Assembly: GCF_012034335.1 (NCBI RefSeq)
Contig: NZ_JAATHJ010000001.1
Span: 124,001-188,000, forward strand
Origin: Alkalicoccus luteus
GTDB lineage: Bacteria; Bacillota; Bacilli; Bacillales; Salisediminibacteriaceae
Length of the DNA stretch: 64,000 nucleotides
Reading direction: 5' to 3'
The notes beneath the pieces were generated by a model. It saw nothing but the letters and a program-made list of their open reading frames with translations. It ran no database searches and was not told where the DNA came from. Position numbers and translations under genes: made by a program. The first letter of the stretch is position 1. Each line of letters begins with the position of its first letter. Shown here in pieces: positions 1 to 8,584 of this stretch.

Positions 1-579
1 CTCTTCAAAAAAGCGGCTGTTTGCAACCGCCGCGGTCGGGTTGTTCGGGTAGTTTAAAAACATCAGCTTTGCTTCATCCAGCACGCTGCTGTTGAGCTGA
101 CCGAAGTCCGGTAAAAACTGATTTTCCTGTTTGAGCGGCATAAACGTAACGGCTGCACCGGCCATCGACGTACCGGAAAGGTAGTCGGGGTAGCCGGGAT
201 CCGGGAGCAGCGCACGGTCGCCCGGATTCAACAGGCACTGGCTGATTTCAACGAGGCCGGTTTTGGCACCGGAGAGCACGGCGACCTCCGTTTCCGGATC
301 GAGCGTGACACCGTGCTCGCGCTTATAATAAGCGGCAACAGCTTCCTTTAAAAACGGCCAGCCGGTGAACGGAGAATATTTATGGTACAGCGGACTTTCG
401 GCAGCATTCTGGAGAGAATGGACGACGTGTCCTGGTGTCGGCAGATCCGGGTTTCCCTGTCCAAGATTAATGACATCGTGGCCTTCCTGTTTCAGAGCGG
501 CAGCAGTGCCGGCAAGCTTGGCAAAAAACTGCTCCGGCAGCTGCTGGAGCATCGTTGATGGTGCAAATGTGCGGCTCAT
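1..579 (-). CDS. mtnE: Aminotransferase class I/II, probable MtnE (5' part; runs off the window)
   Basis: PLP-dependent aminotransferase of fold type I. The 193 codons present give the N-terminal half: MSRTFAPSTMLQQLPEQFF at the start, then INLGQGNPDLPTP, HKYSPFTG, the substrate/PLP-region DPGYPDY and, at the window edge, FLNYPNNPTAAVA with the PLP-ring-contacting Asn. The catalytic Lys lies outside the window. From memory the N-terminal sequence is very close to B. subtilis MtnE (YkrV), which transaminates ketomethylthiobutyrate to methionine in the methionine salvage pathway; a general aspartate or alanine aminotransferase of the same subfamily is the alternative. Start is the ATG at 577-579, preceded by an AAAGGA ribosome site. 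It is divergent from the exporter at 746. No other salvage gene is visible beside it. Confidence 0.75.
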   Translation of the reverse strand, partial: MSRTFAPSTMLQQLPEQFFAKLAGTAAALKQEGHDVINLGQGNPDLPTPGHVVHSLQNAAESPLYHKYSPFTGWPFLKEAVAAYYKREHGVTLDPETEVAVLSGAKTGLVEISQCLLNPGDRALLPDPGYPDYLSGTSMAGAAVTFMPLKQENQFLPDFGQLNSSVLDEAKLMFLNYPNNPTAAVANSRFFEE

Positions 580-745
580 AGCATCGGTCCTTTCTTCGTC
601 TGTTTCCTTTAGTGTACGGAAAAGAGAGCGGTATCGTAAACAAAAGCTTCGACTCTCGTCAGGCAGAACCCTTTTTCGGGTAATGAGAAAAGAGTAAGAT
701 AGAAGAAGGCGCGTTCCAGCCAGGAACCAGACGGGAGAGGACATC

Positions 746-2146
746 ATGCCAGACGACATACGAAAAGGACCGCTCGTCGCCGTGCTGCTGACAGGTACAT
801 TTGTCGCGATCTTAAACCAGACGCTGCTTGTCACGGCGATCCCGCCGATTATGCGCGATCTCGGAATCGATGCGAATACGGCGCAGTGGTTGAATACGAT
901 ATTCATGCTTGTGAACGGAATTATGATTCCGATTACAGCGTTTTTAATAGGAAAGTATACGACGAGAGCATTGTTTATGACGGCGATGAGCCTGTTTGCA
1001 CTCGGTACACTTATTGCAGGCCTTTCGCCGAACTTTGAAATGCTGATAGCGGGACGGATCGTACAGGCATCCGGAGCCGGGATTATGATCCCGCTCATGC
1101 AGACGGTGCTGTTTATGGTCTTTCCAGTGGAAAAGCGGGGGCAGGCGATGGGGCTTGTCGGACTTGTCATTGCGTTTGCCCCGGCGATTGGACCGACGCT
1201 CTCCGGATGGGTCGTCGATCAGTATCCGTGGCGGGCGCTGTTTTTCATCGTGCTGCCGATCGCGATCATTGATTTGATCGTTGCGTACTTCGTACTGAAA
1301 AACGTCACGAAGCGAACGTTCCCGAAAATTGACCGTCTTTCGATCATGCTGTCCACGCTCGGCTTCGGCGGTTTGCTGTATGCCTTCAGCAGCGCCGGTT
1401 CAACGGGCTGGGGAAGCACGCAGGTGCTTGCCTCCGTATCCATCGGCGCCGTGGCGCTGTTCTGGTTCATCAGCCGTCAGCTGAAGCTGCCGGAGCCGAT
1501 TCTCGAATTCCGCGTGTTCCGCTACGGCATTTTCACGATTTCCAATATCATCGGCGTCGTGCTGTTTATGTCGATGATCGGAGCAGCGACGATCCTGCCG
1601 ATTTACATGCAGGACATGCTCGGCTTCAGCGCATTCCAATCAGGGCTTATGCTGCTGCCGGGTGCGATATTAATGGGCGTATTCAATCCGATCACCGGGA
1701 GAATTTTTGATAAAGTCGGGGCAAGGTGGCTGTCGATCAGCGGCATGGCACTGCTGACGGTGATGACGTTTCTGTTTACGAGACTGACCGAAGATACATC
1801 GTTTGCCTACATGGCGACGGTGCACGCCTTCCGCATGCTGGCACTCGCGATGGTGATGATGCCGGTGACAACGGCAGGCCTGAACCGGCTGCCGGAGCAC
1901 CTGATTCCGCACGGAACGGCGATGAACAACACGCTCCGCCAGGTCGGCGGCTCGCTCGGCACGGCCTTTCTCGTGACGATGATGACCGTCGGGGCAGCCG
2001 CCTCCGGAAACGGCATCTCCGAAAACGAGGCGATGATTCAAGGGGTGAACATCTCCTTCTGGGTCGCAACCGGCCTGTCGTTCGTCGGCTTCGTGATCGC
2101 GATGTTCATTAAAAATCCAGCTCCAAAACAACAGGAAGAAGCATAA
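746..2146 (+). CDS. MFS multidrug exporter, DHA2 (14-TM, EmrB/LmrB) family
   Basis: Proton-coupled drug efflux permease in the cytoplasmic membrane. 466 residues, almost entirely hydrophobic segments. The DHA2 hallmarks are the N-terminal LLTGTFVAILNQTLLVTAIP (motif D1-like), the GxLaDrxGrkxxl-region variant FLIGKYTTRALFMTAMSLFALG, the R-V-Q-A-S-G-A-G motif and the motif C stretch VIAFAPAIGPTLSGW typical of antiporters. LmrB/MdtP-type proteins of Bacillus are the nearest family I recognise; the substrate cannot be read from sequence. Start ATG follows GGGAGAGG by 5 nt. Single-gene unit closed by a strong terminator. No TetR/MarR-type regulator is next to it. Confidence 0.88.
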   Translation: MPDDIRKGPLVAVLLTGTFVAILNQTLLVTAIPPIMRDLGIDANTAQWLNTIFMLVNGIMIPITAFLIGKYTTRALFMTAMSLFALGTLIAGLSPNFEMLIAGRIVQASGAGIMIPLMQTVLFMVFPVEKRGQAMGLVGLVIAFAPAIGPTLSGWVVDQYPWRALFFIVLPIAIIDLIVAYFVLKNVTKRTFPKIDRLSIMLSTLGFGGLLYAFSSAGSTGWGSTQVLASVSIGAVALFWFISRQLKLPEPILEFRVFRYGIFTISNIIGVVLFMSMIGAATILPIYMQDMLGFSAFQSGLMLLPGAILMGVFNPITGRIFDKVGARWLSISGMALLTVMTFLFTRLTEDTSFAYMATVHAFRMLALAMVMMPVTTAGLNRLPEHLIPHGTAMNNTLRQVGGSLGTAFLVTMMTVGAAASGNGISENEAMIQGVNISFWVATGLSFVGFVIAMFIKNPAPKQQEEA

Positions 2147-2152
2147 AAGAGC

Positions 2153-2185
2153 GGTGCCGGAGATTCATTCCGGCACCTTTTTTTT
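2153..2185 (+). terminator. Rho-independent terminator of the MFS gene
   Basis: Perfect 8-bp stem GGTGCCGG/CCGGCACC (2153-2160 with 2170-2177), 9-nt loop, followed by eight T. Confidence 0.9.
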
Positions 2186-2199
2186 ACATGGAGGCGGCA

Positions 2200-2680
2200 G
2201 TTTCACATAAAACGAGTAAACCTCCTCACAACAAGCAGAAGCATACGCATTAAAAGGGAATGGATACGCATAAGAGAGGGAAGCATACGCATAAAGCAGG
2301 AACCAGTTACGGATAAGGACCTCCAGTTACGCATAAGGAGGCGAAGAATGCTCATTATAGACGAAAGCATGCTCATCAGCGGTCGTTCTGTGCGCATAAT
2401 CGCAACCAGCTGCGCATAAGGAAAGAACGATGGGTAATAAAAGATCCCCGTCGGCAGTTTCACATAAAGCGGCAGAGCTTCCTCGTAAAACGAGAAAACT
2501 TCCTCATAAAGTGCGGTCTCCTCCTCATAAAAAGTAGAAGCATACGCATAAAGCGGGAACCCGCTGCGAATAAGGACCTCCAGTTACGCATAAGGAGGCA
2601 TAGCGTGCGCATTACAGAAGAAAGCATGCTCATAAACGGTCATCCTGTGTGAATAACGCTCCCTTCTCCTGCGATTAAGC
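2200..2680. repeat. 21-bp-periodic intergenic array with CATAA core (about 22 units)
   Basis: This gene-free stretch holds a short core, best written YNCGCATAA, recurring with nearly constant spacing. CATAA or a one-base variant starts at 2206, 2227, 2248, 2269, 2290, 2312, 2332, 2353, 2374, 2395, 2415, about 2436, then 2463, 2484, 2505, 2526, 2547, 2569, 2589, 2610, 2631, 2652 and about 2673. All steps are 20-22 bp except one of 27. The 12-13 bases between cores vary. The second half partly repeats the first in order: the CTCCAGTTACGCATAAGGAG block occurs at 2321-2340 and again at 2578-2597. Short frames across it (for instance minus strand 2203-2463) are low-complexity and lack a ribosome site, so I regard it as non-coding. 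Confidence 0.85.
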
Positions 2681-2874
2681 AAATCTGCTTTCCGAAAGAT
2701 CTGCATGTCTACAATAGTCCTGTGTAAACCGCGCTGTTGCACAATCGTTTGCACACCCTTAGCCGCAACGGGCCGTATGACATTCTGCTGAACGTTGCCA
2801 GCGGCGTTGCATGAATCGCGAAAACAGGCTAACGTCGTAAATGAAAGCGATTTCATAACAGGGAGGATGTTTTC

Positions 2875-4383
2875 ATGAAAAAGACGTTGCTGACTGGAAT
2901 GGCGGCCTTCATGCTGATGCCGGCGGGTACGACGCTGGCGGAATCGGAAAATGGCACGATGATGCAGTATTTTGAATGGCACCTCGAAAATGACGGAGAG
3001 CACTGGAACCGGATGAACGCGGAAGCTGAGGCGCTGAGTGATGCCGGCATCACGGCACTCTGGATTCCGCCGGCTTACAAAGGATCCGGGCAGGGGGATG
3101 TCGGCTACGGAGCCTACGACCTGTACGATCTTGGGGAATTTGATCAAAAAGGAACCGTACGGACGAAGTACGGTACAAAAGCAGAGCTGGAATCAGCCAT
3201 CGATGAAGTGCAGTCGCAGGGTATTCAGGTGTACGGCGACGTCGTCATGAATCATAAAATGGGTGCTGATTTTACAGAAGCGGTAGAGGCGGTGCAGGTC
3301 AACCGTTCCAACCGGCTGCAGGACATTTCCGGTGCTTATGAAATTGAAGCGTGGACCGGCTTCGACTTTCCGGGAAGAGACGGTGTTTATTCCGATTTTC
3401 AGTGGCGCTGGTTTCATTTTAACGGCGTAGACTGGGATGCCCGATATGAAGAAGATCACCTTTTCCGGCTGGCACATACGGGCTGGAATTCCGATGTCGA
3501 CCTGGAATACGGCAATTACGATTACTTACTCGGATCGAATATTGATTACAGCCACCCGGAAGTGCGGGAAGAAATGATGAGCTGGGGCAGCTGGTTTACA
3601 GACGAGCTGAATCTGGACGGCTACCGGCTGGATGCGGTGAAGCATATGCCCGCCTGGTATATGAATGACTGGGTCGGCTTCCAGCGTGACGAAGCGGATC
3701 AGGATTTGTTTGTCGTCGGTGAATACTGGGCGGACGACCTCGGCGCAATCGAAAGCTATCTGGAGCGGATGGACTGGGACGTCTCGATGTTCGACGTGCC
3801 GCTGAACTATAATTTCTATGAAGCATCGAGAACAGGCGGCAGCTACGATATGCGAAACCTTTTGGACGGCTCGCTCGTTGAAACGCATCCGATGCATGCG
3901 GTGACGTTTGTCGACAATCACGACACGCAGCCGGGAGAATCTCTGGAATCATGGGTGGACGACTGGTTCAAGCCGCTTGCCTACGCCGTTATTTTGACGC
4001 GTGAAGGCGGTTATCCGTCAGTCTTTTACGGGGACTATTACGGGATTCCAAACGACGGCATCGGCGCAAAGCAGGAGATGCTCGATACGCTGCTGGAAGC
4101 AAGGCAGGACTATGCGTACGGCACGCAGCATGACTACTTTGACCACTGGGATGTGGTCGGCTGGACGCGTGAAGGAAGCAGCAGCCACCCTGGCTCCGGC
4201 ATGGCAGCCCTCATGTCCAACGGTCCCGGCGGAGCAAAGTGGATGTACGTCGGCAGAGACCGTGCCGGTGAAACGTGGACCGATCTGACGGGTAATCACG
4301 GTGCGTCTGTCACCATTAACAGCGACGGCTGGGGCGAATTCCATACGGACGGCGGTTCTGTATCGATTTATGTGCAGCAATAG
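2875..4383 (+). CDS. Secreted liquefying-type alpha-amylase (GH13_5)
   Basis: Endo-1,4-alpha-glucanase acting on extracellular starch. A classic signal peptide (MKKTLL..., cleavage near residue 22 after TTLA) precedes the (beta/alpha)8 catalytic domain, which opens GTMMQYFEWH as in the B. licheniformis enzyme. Catalytic triad by motif: nucleophile Asp253 in GYRLDAVKH, acid/base Glu283 in VVGEYW, transition-state Asp350 in FVDNHDTQPGESLES. Region I is DVVMNHK. Domain C (beta sheet) follows to residue 502. There is no starch-binding module, so it matches the ~500-residue BLA/BAA group. ATG at 2875 lies 8 nt after GGGAGG. It stands alone between the periodic array and a bidirectional terminator. 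No cre box stood out upstream by eye. Confidence 0.95.
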   Translation: MKKTLLTGMAAFMLMPAGTTLAESENGTMMQYFEWHLENDGEHWNRMNAEAEALSDAGITALWIPPAYKGSGQGDVGYGAYDLYDLGEFDQKGTVRTKYGTKAELESAIDEVQSQGIQVYGDVVMNHKMGADFTEAVEAVQVNRSNRLQDISGAYEIEAWTGFDFPGRDGVYSDFQWRWFHFNGVDWDARYEEDHLFRLAHTGWNSDVDLEYGNYDYLLGSNIDYSHPEVREEMMSWGSWFTDELNLDGYRLDAVKHMPAWYMNDWVGFQRDEADQDLFVVGEYWADDLGAIESYLERMDWDVSMFDVPLNYNFYEASRTGGSYDMRNLLDGSLVETHPMHAVTFVDNHDTQPGESLESWVDDWFKPLAYAVILTREGGYPSVFYGDYYGIPNDGIGAKQEMLDTLLEARQDYAYGTQHDYFDHWDVVGWTREGSSSHPGSGMAALMSNGPGGAKWMYVGRDRAGETWTDLTGNHGASVTINSDGWGEFHTDGGSVSIYVQQ

Positions 4384-4401
4384 GGAGTCGGCTCATACTT
4401 A

Positions 4402-4442
4402 ATAAGCGCTGAAACAGGGGACAACCTTGTTTCAGCGCTTAT
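4402..4442. terminator. Bidirectional terminator between amylase and STAS gene
   Basis: 15-bp perfect inverted repeat (4402-4416 with 4428-4442), 11-nt loop, between two convergent genes. The T tract is weak on both strands. Confidence 0.75.
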
Positions 4443-4464
4443 GTTATAGAGACTGCTTATCAGT

Positions 4465-5277
4465 TCAGTTTTCGTGACCGGCGATGTCGTTTAAAACGGA
4501 TTTCACGCTCTGATACGTCGGGTAGTCGGCGAGACTTATGTTTTGTGCGATGATCATCTGGGCCGTTTCGGAGCGAATGCCGCTCACGATTACCTTCAGT
4601 CCGACGAGTTTCATCGAATCGAGAATCATAAACAAATGATCAGCTACCTCCTGGGTGATTTCATATGCTCCCGAAAAATCAACGATGACCGTCTGTATTT
4701 GCGATTCGGTCAGGCGCGGCAGCGTGTTCTCGAGCAGGCTGCTCGTACGCCGCTGGGTCAGATTGCCGATGAGCGGCAGCACGGAAATGCGGTCCCGTAC
4801 AGGAACGATTGGCGCGGACAACTCCAGCATTTCTTTACGCATCTGCTCCAGCTGCTCCTGATAGCGGCTGTTGTAGTTCGCTGTCGTGCTGTTAATCACT
4901 TCATCGAACACTTCGACGATGCTGTTGATCAGCTGATAGCAGCTCGTCGACGTATGTTCCGCCTTACCCTGCAGCCGCTTCAGCAGTTCCATGCGCATCT
5001 GGTTTAAGTAACCGGTCATATCTTCAATTTCCAGTCCGCCTTCTGCAGCGCGGTTATGTGTATCATAGTCCAGTTTATCGAGCGGTGTGGCCCCGTTTTT
5101 CCCTTCAAGCCGGCGCCGGATCGTCTCCATTAACCCATAAGATAAACGGTAATGCATCTCGTAGCTGTTTTCGTCCTCATGTAAAAATGGTGAGCTTTCC
5201 CTCAGACTTTCCATCAAATCGGCGGTTAAGCCGTCCAAATCCTCAAATATTTCCGCTTCCTGAACAGACATCGTCAT
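4465..5277 (-). CDS. RsbR-family STAS-domain protein (stressosome-type)
   Basis: 270 residues. The N-terminal ~145 residues are helical with a variable sequence, as in RsbR paralogues. A STAS domain follows at about 150-265: LSAPIVPVRDRISVLPLIGNL, then TVIVDFSGAYEITQEVADHLF (the D-[FL]-[ST]-G phosphorylation-site region, Ser in DFSG) and VSGIRSETAQMI. In B. subtilis such proteins form the cytoplasmic stressosome with RsbS and are phosphorylated by RsbT, feeding the sigma-B pathway. No rsbS/T/U genes are here, so its partners are unknown. The N-terminal part is not a clear globin, PAS or LOV sequence to my eye. ATG at 5277 follows AGGTGAT; a second ATG two codons later is possible. Confidence 0.82.
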   Translation of the reverse strand: MTMSVQEAEIFEDLDGLTADLMESLRESSPFLHEDENSYEMHYRLSYGLMETIRRRLEGKNGATPLDKLDYDTHNRAAEGGLEIEDMTGYLNQMRMELLKRLQGKAEHTSTSCYQLINSIVEVFDEVINSTTANYNSRYQEQLEQMRKEMLELSAPIVPVRDRISVLPLIGNLTQRRTSSLLENTLPRLTESQIQTVIVDFSGAYEITQEVADHLFMILDSMKLVGLKVIVSGIRSETAQMIIAQNISLADYPTYQSVKSVLNDIAGHEN

Positions 5278-5353
5278 TTGATCACCTATATTCTTAGTAG
5301 ATTCAGAGTCTATATTACTAGATGAAGGAAGGGATTACAATCGATGACTGCGC

Positions 5354-6361
5354 TTATGGCGCACCCGGGGCAGGCAGAAACGTTACTTGGTTTTTGCCAA
5401 ACTGTTTGCCCTCAATGAGCGCCTGATCAGCTCTCGACAGCGTTTGCTCCAGAGAAGAGTCGACCTCCGTCAGACCGCCTGTGAAGGAAAGCCCCTGCGG
5501 CTCTGGCAGCTCATTCATCGCAAGTGCCATACGACGTACGGCCTGCTCGACTTCCGCCTGCTCGCCATCAGGGAAGTAGAGCAGAAATTCTTCTCCTCCC
5601 CACCGGGCCGCCATAGCGGGTGCCGTCATTTCTGCTTTTATAATCCCGGCCGCATGCGCTAAGGTGTGATCTCCGCCGGTGTGCCCGAACTCTCCGTTCA
5701 CCTTTTTAAAATCATCCAAATCGAGCAGCGCGAGATATCCGGATTTCCCCTGATCGAGTGCTTCCTGAAGCTGCACGTACATCCAGCGCCGGTTGTAAAG
5801 GCCTGTCAGCGGATCAAACCGTTCGGCGGCTTCCAGTTCTATGCTTTTTTGATCGTGCATGCGCTTGTAAAACAGCAGGCAGATAAAAAAGATTGTAAAC
5901 ACCATAAATACGTTTACCGTTAAAATGGTCTGCAGCACATTCGGTGGAAAATAGCCGGTATTGGCGGGTGCGATGAAGAAGATAGAAAAGAAAAACGTGA
6001 CGGCAGCGGTGTTTAGAACAACCTGCCAGGCAAGTGGAAGGAAAATCAGCGTCAGTACTGGGAAGTTCAAAATAAACAAATGGAGGCCGGCGGCAGTGCC
6101 GACGAGGTAGGAGCCGATCGTAATATGGACAATCGTGTTAACGAGCTGGGTGACTGCAATCTGCTTATACTGCTCCTTTTGCACGAGCGGAAGCAGCAGG
6201 AAAACGACGATCGTGCTGACCACGTGCGCACTCGCCAAAATCCAGTCTCCAGAAAAAATGTTGAGGATCATCAGAATCAAGTGGACCGACCAGTTTAAAT
6301 AAAGAAAACGGGTCATCAGCTTCTGCAGCGGCGTGTAGGCGTTAGTTGCAGCATGATTCAC
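5354..6361 (-). CDS. Membrane-bound diguanylate cyclase (GGDEF domain)
   Basis: Synthesises the second messenger c-di-GMP from two GTP. About six hydrophobic segments (residues ~15-165) anchor a C-terminal GGDEF domain beginning FDPLTGLYNRR. The active-site loop is WGGEEF, an active variant, and the metal-binding LLDLDDFKKVN motif is intact. The canonical inhibitory I-site RxxD upstream of the loop is not present, so feedback inhibition by product is doubtful. I chose the GTG at 6359-6361 because the only good ribosome site, GGAGG at 6371-6375, sits 9 nt upstream of it. The in-frame ATG at 6368-6370 directly abuts that site. A longer reading to 6760 is open but its extension is not protein-like. 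Confidence 0.85.
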   Translation of the reverse strand: MNHAATNAYTPLQKLMTRFLYLNWSVHLILMILNIFSGDWILASAHVVSTIVVFLLLPLVQKEQYKQIAVTQLVNTIVHITIGSYLVGTAAGLHLFILNFPVLTLIFLPLAWQVVLNTAAVTFFFSIFFIAPANTGYFPPNVLQTILTVNVFMVFTIFFICLLFYKRMHDQKSIELEAAERFDPLTGLYNRRWMYVQLQEALDQGKSGYLALLDLDDFKKVNGEFGHTGGDHTLAHAAGIIKAEMTAPAMAARWGGEEFLLYFPDGEQAEVEQAVRRMALAMNELPEPQGLSFTGGLTEVDSSLEQTLSRADQALIEGKQFGKNQVTFLPAPGAP

Positions 6362-6592
6362 AGCACTCATCCTCCAAATTTGATAAGAAAAACAAGTCTC
6401 CGGACCTATTGAAAAATAGTTCGTTACTATAATAATAACGTAAATAATGAAAAAATCAATCTTTCCTTTTTCGCAGAAGTGCTGACGGTCGACGGGAATG
6501 CGCTGTGTTGTAAGGTCGTTTCGCTTATCTGAACGGGTTTGTGCAAATTTATGGAAGGGAATGAGAATGGAAACAGGAAAGGAGTGTCCTGA

Positions 6593-7561
6593 ATGAGCGA
6601 TGTAAGGCTGATTCCATATAAGGTGGAAAAGCGGTTCCGGACGATGTCGAACGTGCCGCGGGGAATTGAAATGGTTGAAGCTCCTGCTTTCTGGAACGAA
6701 GCAGGAAAAGGAAGCGGACACGTTACAGCTGTTATTGATACAGGCATCTCGCTGAACCATCCGGACTTAGAGGACCGGATTGTAGGAGGAAGGAACTTTT
6801 CACAGGACGACGGTGGAGGCCCGGACAGCTATGACGACTACAACGGTCACGGTACGCATGTTGCAGGTACGATCGCAGCAGCCGAAAATGGGTCCGGCGT
6901 AATAGGTGTGGCTCCGGAAGCGAAGCTGCTCAGCTTAAAGGCACTCGATCAAAACGGAGGCGGATCGATGCAGTCCGTCGTCGATGCGATTGATTACGCG
7001 GTAGACTGGGAAGGTGCTGACGGGGAGCGTGTACGCGTGATCTGCATGTCGCTCGGAGGCCCGGAGGATATCCCGGAGCTGCACGAGGCGGTAAAGCGGG
7101 CTGTTTCCGAGCGAATTGCGGTAGTTGTTGCAGCCGGCAACGAAGGCGATGGCAATCTGGATACAGATGAGTTTGCCTATCCGGGTGCTTATAATGAAGT
7201 AATTCAAGTCGGTGCCGTCAATTTTCAAGGTGAGCTGACGGAGTTTACAAACACAAACGATGAAATTGATCTCGTTGCACCTGGTCATAACATTCTCTCC
7301 ACCTACCTCGACGGCGGCTACTCGGAGCTGAGCGGAACCTCGATGGCAGCTCCGCACGTAGCCGGTGCGATGGTCCTGCTGCTTCACTGGGCAGAAGAAG
7401 GCTTTGGACGGCGTATCTCAGAGGCAGAAATGTACGCACAGCTGATTCGCCGTACGACGCCGCTGGGTCATCCATTGACGGCTGAAGGGAACGGTCTCCT
7501 TACGCTCGGTCTGGTGGAACGAATTGCCGCCTGGACCGGTGAACAGCCGGCGGCCCCATAA
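6593..7561 (+). CDS. isp: Intracellular subtilisin-like serine protease (ISP)
   Basis: Cytoplasmic S8 protease; it has no signal peptide. The first residues contain LIPYKV, the short inhibitory propeptide motif of Bacillus ISPs, which blocks the active site until removed. The catalytic triad is Asp49 (AVIDTGI), His86 ([10 protein letters not shown]) and Ser250 ([13 protein letters not shown]), with oxyanion Asn183 (AAGNEGDG). Length 322 and collinearity with B. subtilis IspA over the whole chain (ISMSLGGP-, EIDLVAPG-, FAQLIRRT-like blocks) make the assignment firm. The family degrades cytosolic proteins as cells enter stationary phase. ATG at 6593 follows GGAAAGGAG. It is followed after 18 nt by a hydrolase gene, probably co-transcribed. 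Confidence 0.95.
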   Translation: MSDVRLIPYKVEKRFRTMSNVPRGIEMVEAPAFWNEAGKGSGHVTAVIDTGISLNHPDLEDRIVGGRNFSQDDGGGPDSYDDYNGHGTHVAGTIAAAENGSGVIGVAPEAKLLSLKALDQNGGGSMQSVVDAIDYAVDWEGADGERVRVICMSLGGPEDIPELHEAVKRAVSERIAVVVAAGNEGDGNLDTDEFAYPGAYNEVIQVGAVNFQGELTEFTNTNDEIDLVAPGHNILSTYLDGGYSELSGTSMAAPHVAGAMVLLLHWAEEGFGRRISEAEMYAQLIRRTTPLGHPLTAEGNGLLTLGLVERIAAWTGEQPAAP

Positions 7562-7579
7562 GCAGAGGAGGAACGAAAC

Positions 7580-8443
7580 ATGGCAGTTGATATAGAGTTT
7601 ACGTTTATTGATACGAATCACGTGACCCTGCACACAGCACTAGCTGGACCGGAAGATGGGGAGCTTGTCGTTTTACTGCACGGCTTTCCGGAGTTCTGGT
7701 ACGGCTGGCGTCATCAGATCGAAGCGCTTGCGGAAGCGGGTTACCGGGTTGCCGTGCCGGACCAGCGCGGCTACAATCTGAGCAGCAAGCCCGATGGTGC
7801 ATCGCTTTACACTGTTGATTTGCTCCGCGACGACATCGCCGGTCTGATTGAGCAGCTCGGTTATGACGAGGCGCACTGGGTCGGCCACGACTGGGGCGGC
7901 GCGGTTGCCTGGTACGCGGCAGCCACAAAGCCGGAGCTCGTCAAAAAGCTGACGGCGATCAACATCCCTTACCCCGGGGCGATGGGCAAGGCACTGCTCC
8001 GCTATCCGCCGCAGCTGTTAAAAAGCTTGTACATGGCGTTTTTCCAACTGCCGGAGCTTCCCGAAAAGCTGATGCAGACGGATGATCTGGAGCAGATGAA
8101 AAAAGGCATCGCGATGACAGCAAACCCGGGAGCGTTTACCGAAGACGATCTCGAGCGCTACAAAACCGCCTGGGCGCAGCCCGGTGCTTTGACCGGCATG
8201 CTGAACTGGTATCGTGCCATCTGGCGAAAAGAGATCCGTCCCGATCTCGTGCAGGTGCCGGTGCGGATTCTCTGGGGGCTGGGGGATCCGTTTCTGCACA
8301 AAACGACGGCGAAGGTGAGTCTTGAGTACTGCGCGAAGGGCGAGCTGATCTATATTGACGATGCCACCCACTGGGTTCATCATGAACAGCCGGACGTCAT
8401 CAACCGGCTGATGCTGGAGTTTCTGAAGCAGGAAAAAACGTAA
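7580..8443 (+). CDS. Alpha/beta hydrolase, epoxide-hydrolase-like (YfhM type)
   Basis: Soluble enzyme of 287 residues. HGFPEFWYGWR forms the oxyanion-hole HGxP motif, and GHDWGG carries the predicted nucleophile Asp104, which makes it the epoxide hydrolase/haloalkane dehalogenase branch rather than a Ser esterase. The acid is in WGLGDPFL and the catalytic His in ATHWVHHEQP, near residue 265. A cap domain lies between (YMAFFQLPELPE...). The HGFPEFW signature and length favour an epoxide hydrolase like B. subtilis YfhM; the physiological substrate is unknown. AGAGGAGG precedes the ATG by 8 nt. It probably shares a transcript with the upstream protease. Confidence 0.85.
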   Translation: MAVDIEFTFIDTNHVTLHTALAGPEDGELVVLLHGFPEFWYGWRHQIEALAEAGYRVAVPDQRGYNLSSKPDGASLYTVDLLRDDIAGLIEQLGYDEAHWVGHDWGGAVAWYAAATKPELVKKLTAINIPYPGAMGKALLRYPPQLLKSLYMAFFQLPELPEKLMQTDDLEQMKKGIAMTANPGAFTEDDLERYKTAWAQPGALTGMLNWYRAIWRKEIRPDLVQVPVRILWGLGDPFLHKTTAKVSLEYCAKGELIYIDDATHWVHHEQPDVINRLMLEFLKQEKT

Positions 8444-8457
8444 AACCAGAAGTCACT

Positions 8458-8494
8458 AAGGTATCTTTCGACTTACGAAAGGTGCCTTCTTTTA
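8458..8494 (+). terminator. Terminator of the isp-hydrolase unit
   Basis: 13-bp stem with two G-T pairs (8458-8470 with 8476-8488), 5-nt loop, followed by a T-rich tract. Confidence 0.7.
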
Positions 8495-8584
8495 TGTCTG
8501 CCGCTTCCAATTAAGTGCTCCGGTGCCGATATTAGAACCGGAGGACAAGGGCCTCTGCCACCATATAAAGAGGGGGAGAAGATC

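Noticed and set aside
365-697. 110-codon plus-strand gene at the left edge
   Set aside because: Antisense to the aminotransferase, whose translation is unmistakable; no ribosome site.
2203-2463. 86-codon minus-strand gene across the periodic array
   Set aside because: Low-complexity Met/Leu/Arg repeats produced by the repeated core read in one frame; no ribosome site.
2200-2680. CRISPR array
   Set aside because: The conserved part is only 5-9 bp with a 21-bp step; CRISPR repeats are longer and exact, and no cas gene is in the window.
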